From contig NZ_LNIZ01000005.1 in the NCBI RefSeq assembly GCF_001469025.1, positions 62,001 through 126,000 of the forward strand: a DNA stretch of 64,000 nucleotides, given 5' to 3'. Shown piece by piece: positions 63,115-64,000 of the stretch. The number at the start of each line of letters is the position of its first letter. Position 1 is the first letter of the stretch. The notes below the pieces were generated by a model. The model saw nothing but the letters and a program-made list of their open reading frames with translations, searched no databases and had not been told where the DNA came from. Position numbers and translations under genes: made by a program. This DNA is from Trueperella bernardiae (lineage in GTDB: Bacteria > Actinomycetota > Actinomycetes > Actinomycetales > Actinomycetaceae).

Positions 63115-64000
63115 TCAGTTTACGTGCGCGCAAGCCCTCACTCGTCCTGCTGTGGGTGCTCGCCGTTCTGGTTCTTGGCACGTGGGGTGCGTGGGCGGGG
63201 CCGAACTGGAACCCGCAGCCGATGACGAACCTCATCGCGCCCGAAACCGCGGACACGGCCATCGTCTCCTCCTCGCGTACCGTGCCGCTTGACACGTACG
63301 AGGTGGCGACGTCGGTGCACGACGTCGCCATGGAGGACGGCACCACGATCGAGTTGACACTGCGCGAGCCGGTGGGGGTGAAGGGACAGAGCCCTGGCGT
63401 CGTGTTCCTGCACGGCACGGGCACATCCTCGCACGAGGCCTTCGAGGAGCACGCCCAGTGGCTGGCCTCCGCCGGGATCGTGACGGCAGTCCCGGACAAG
63501 CTGCTCGAGCACTACACCACCTTCGAACGCGACTACCTGGGACTCGCCCGCGGGTATGAGACGGTGGCCGAGTGGCTGCGCGATCAGGACTCGGTCTACG
63601 CTCGTGACGTGGGCTACTACGGAGAGTCCGAGGGCGCGCTCGTTGCGCCCGTGGCGGTTGCCGATGACGCCGAGGCGGCCTTCCTCATCCTCATCTCCGA
63701 CCCGGCCATGCCGATCCGCGACCAGGGGGCGCTCGCCGCGGACGCCTACCTGCGCAACGTGGGCGTACCACCGGTCATCTACCAGGGCATCCCGCGCCTC
63801 ATTACGGGCGCGATCGCAGCGGGCGACTTCCAGTACGCCACGTTTGACCCGCGCCCCTACCACAAGCAAATCACGGTGCCGGTGATGATGGCCTACGGCA
63901 CCCACGACCTGTCGATGCCGATCGTGCAGGGCCCGATCGAGGTGGGGGAGAGCCTGCAGGAGGCGGGCAACAACGATCTGTTGGTGCGTTACTACGAGGG
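63111..64000 (+). CDS. Secreted or membrane-anchored alpha/beta hydrolase, partial at the right edge
   Basis: The frame starts TTG 63111 in the era stop and stays open to the window end (296 codons). It has an N-terminal hydrophobic helix (about residues 11-28, SLVLLWVLAVLVLGTWGAWA), then a hydrolase domain with GVVFLHGTGTSSHEAF (oxyanion loop), nucleophile elbow YYGESEGALVAP and VPVMMAYGTHDLSMP near the acid position. The catalytic His would be past the edge. The substrate is unknown. The start has only a weak ribosome site. Confidence 0.75.
   Translation, partial: MISLRARKPSLVLLWVLAVLVLGTWGAWAGPNWNPQPMTNLIAPETADTAIVSSSRTVPLDTYEVATSVHDVAMEDGTTIELTLREPVGVKGQSPGVVFLHGTGTSSHEAFEEHAQWLASAGIVTAVPDKLLEHYTTFERDYLGLARGYETVAEWLRDQDSVYARDVGYYGESEGALVAPVAVADDAEAAFLILISDPAMPIRDQGALAADAYLRNVGVPPVIYQGIPRLITGAIAAGDFQYATFDPRPYHKQITVPVMMAYGTHDLSMPIVQGPIEVGESLQEAGNNDLLVRYYE

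Overview
The window is a 64 kb stretch of high-GC, densely coded bacterial chromosome. The gene set points to an actinobacterium close to the Actinomycetaceae (Trueperella/Arcanobacterium/Actinomyces type). The evidence is the hrcA-dnaJ2-rsmE-phoH-ybeY-corC-era block, the DUF3097 and DUF853 proteins, a trpE attenuator with a very short leader, and an 'anchored-repeat' metal ABC transporter locus found mainly in actinobacteria. No rRNA, tRNA, CRISPR array, prophage or intact insertion sequence was seen. The species assignment is inference.

Layout: 0-6 kb has a thiamine-binding protein end, a YgjV-like membrane protein, divergent pdxR/pdxS, a U32 peptidase-like protein, a decayed DUF3137 gene and the azlCD amino-acid exporter. 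6-16 kb has trpE-trpG behind a classical trp attenuator, a CycA-like permease, the metNIQ methionine importer with a structured leader, class I fumarase and a second amino-acid permease. 16-18 kb has a sulfide:quinone oxidoreductase with a CsoR/CstR-type operator and a 56-residue companion protein. 18.4-25.9 kb is the most distinctive locus: a five-gene minus-strand operon (large surface protein, metal-type binding lipoprotein, small surface protein, ATPase, permease). Its three exported proteins share a domain with an HxHxNWxFTxPG motif, and a Zur-like box lies at its promoter. 26-33 kb has tdk, an MntR-like regulator overlapping deoD, a PerM/AI-2E permease, a HAD phosphatase with a VKOR-family protein, and a secreted FG-GAP/gamma-glutamylcyclotransferase fusion.

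33-47 kb holds a HIT protein, leuS, an aldose epimerase, a HicAB-like pair, a HerA-like ATPase, comEA-comEC-holA and pntAB. 47-51 kb has rpsT, csbD and small membrane/toxin-like genes on the minus strand. 51-64 kb is mostly one plus-strand housekeeping run: lepA-trmB-hemW, DUF3097 on the opposite strand, then CIRCE-hrcA-dnaJ2-rsmE-phoH-ybeY-corC-era and a truncated secreted hydrolase at the right edge.

The visible regulation is varied: a trp attenuator, CIRCE, a PdxR-type site cluster, a CsoR/CstR-type palindrome, a Zur-like box, a palindrome in front of hicAB, and several promoters whose -10 box sits 6-7 nt before the start codon, which predicts leaderless mRNAs. Nutrient and metal handling dominates the accessory genes (zinc or manganese, methionine, branched-chain amino acids, sulfide). 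All functions come from reading the translated sequences by eye; no database search was run.
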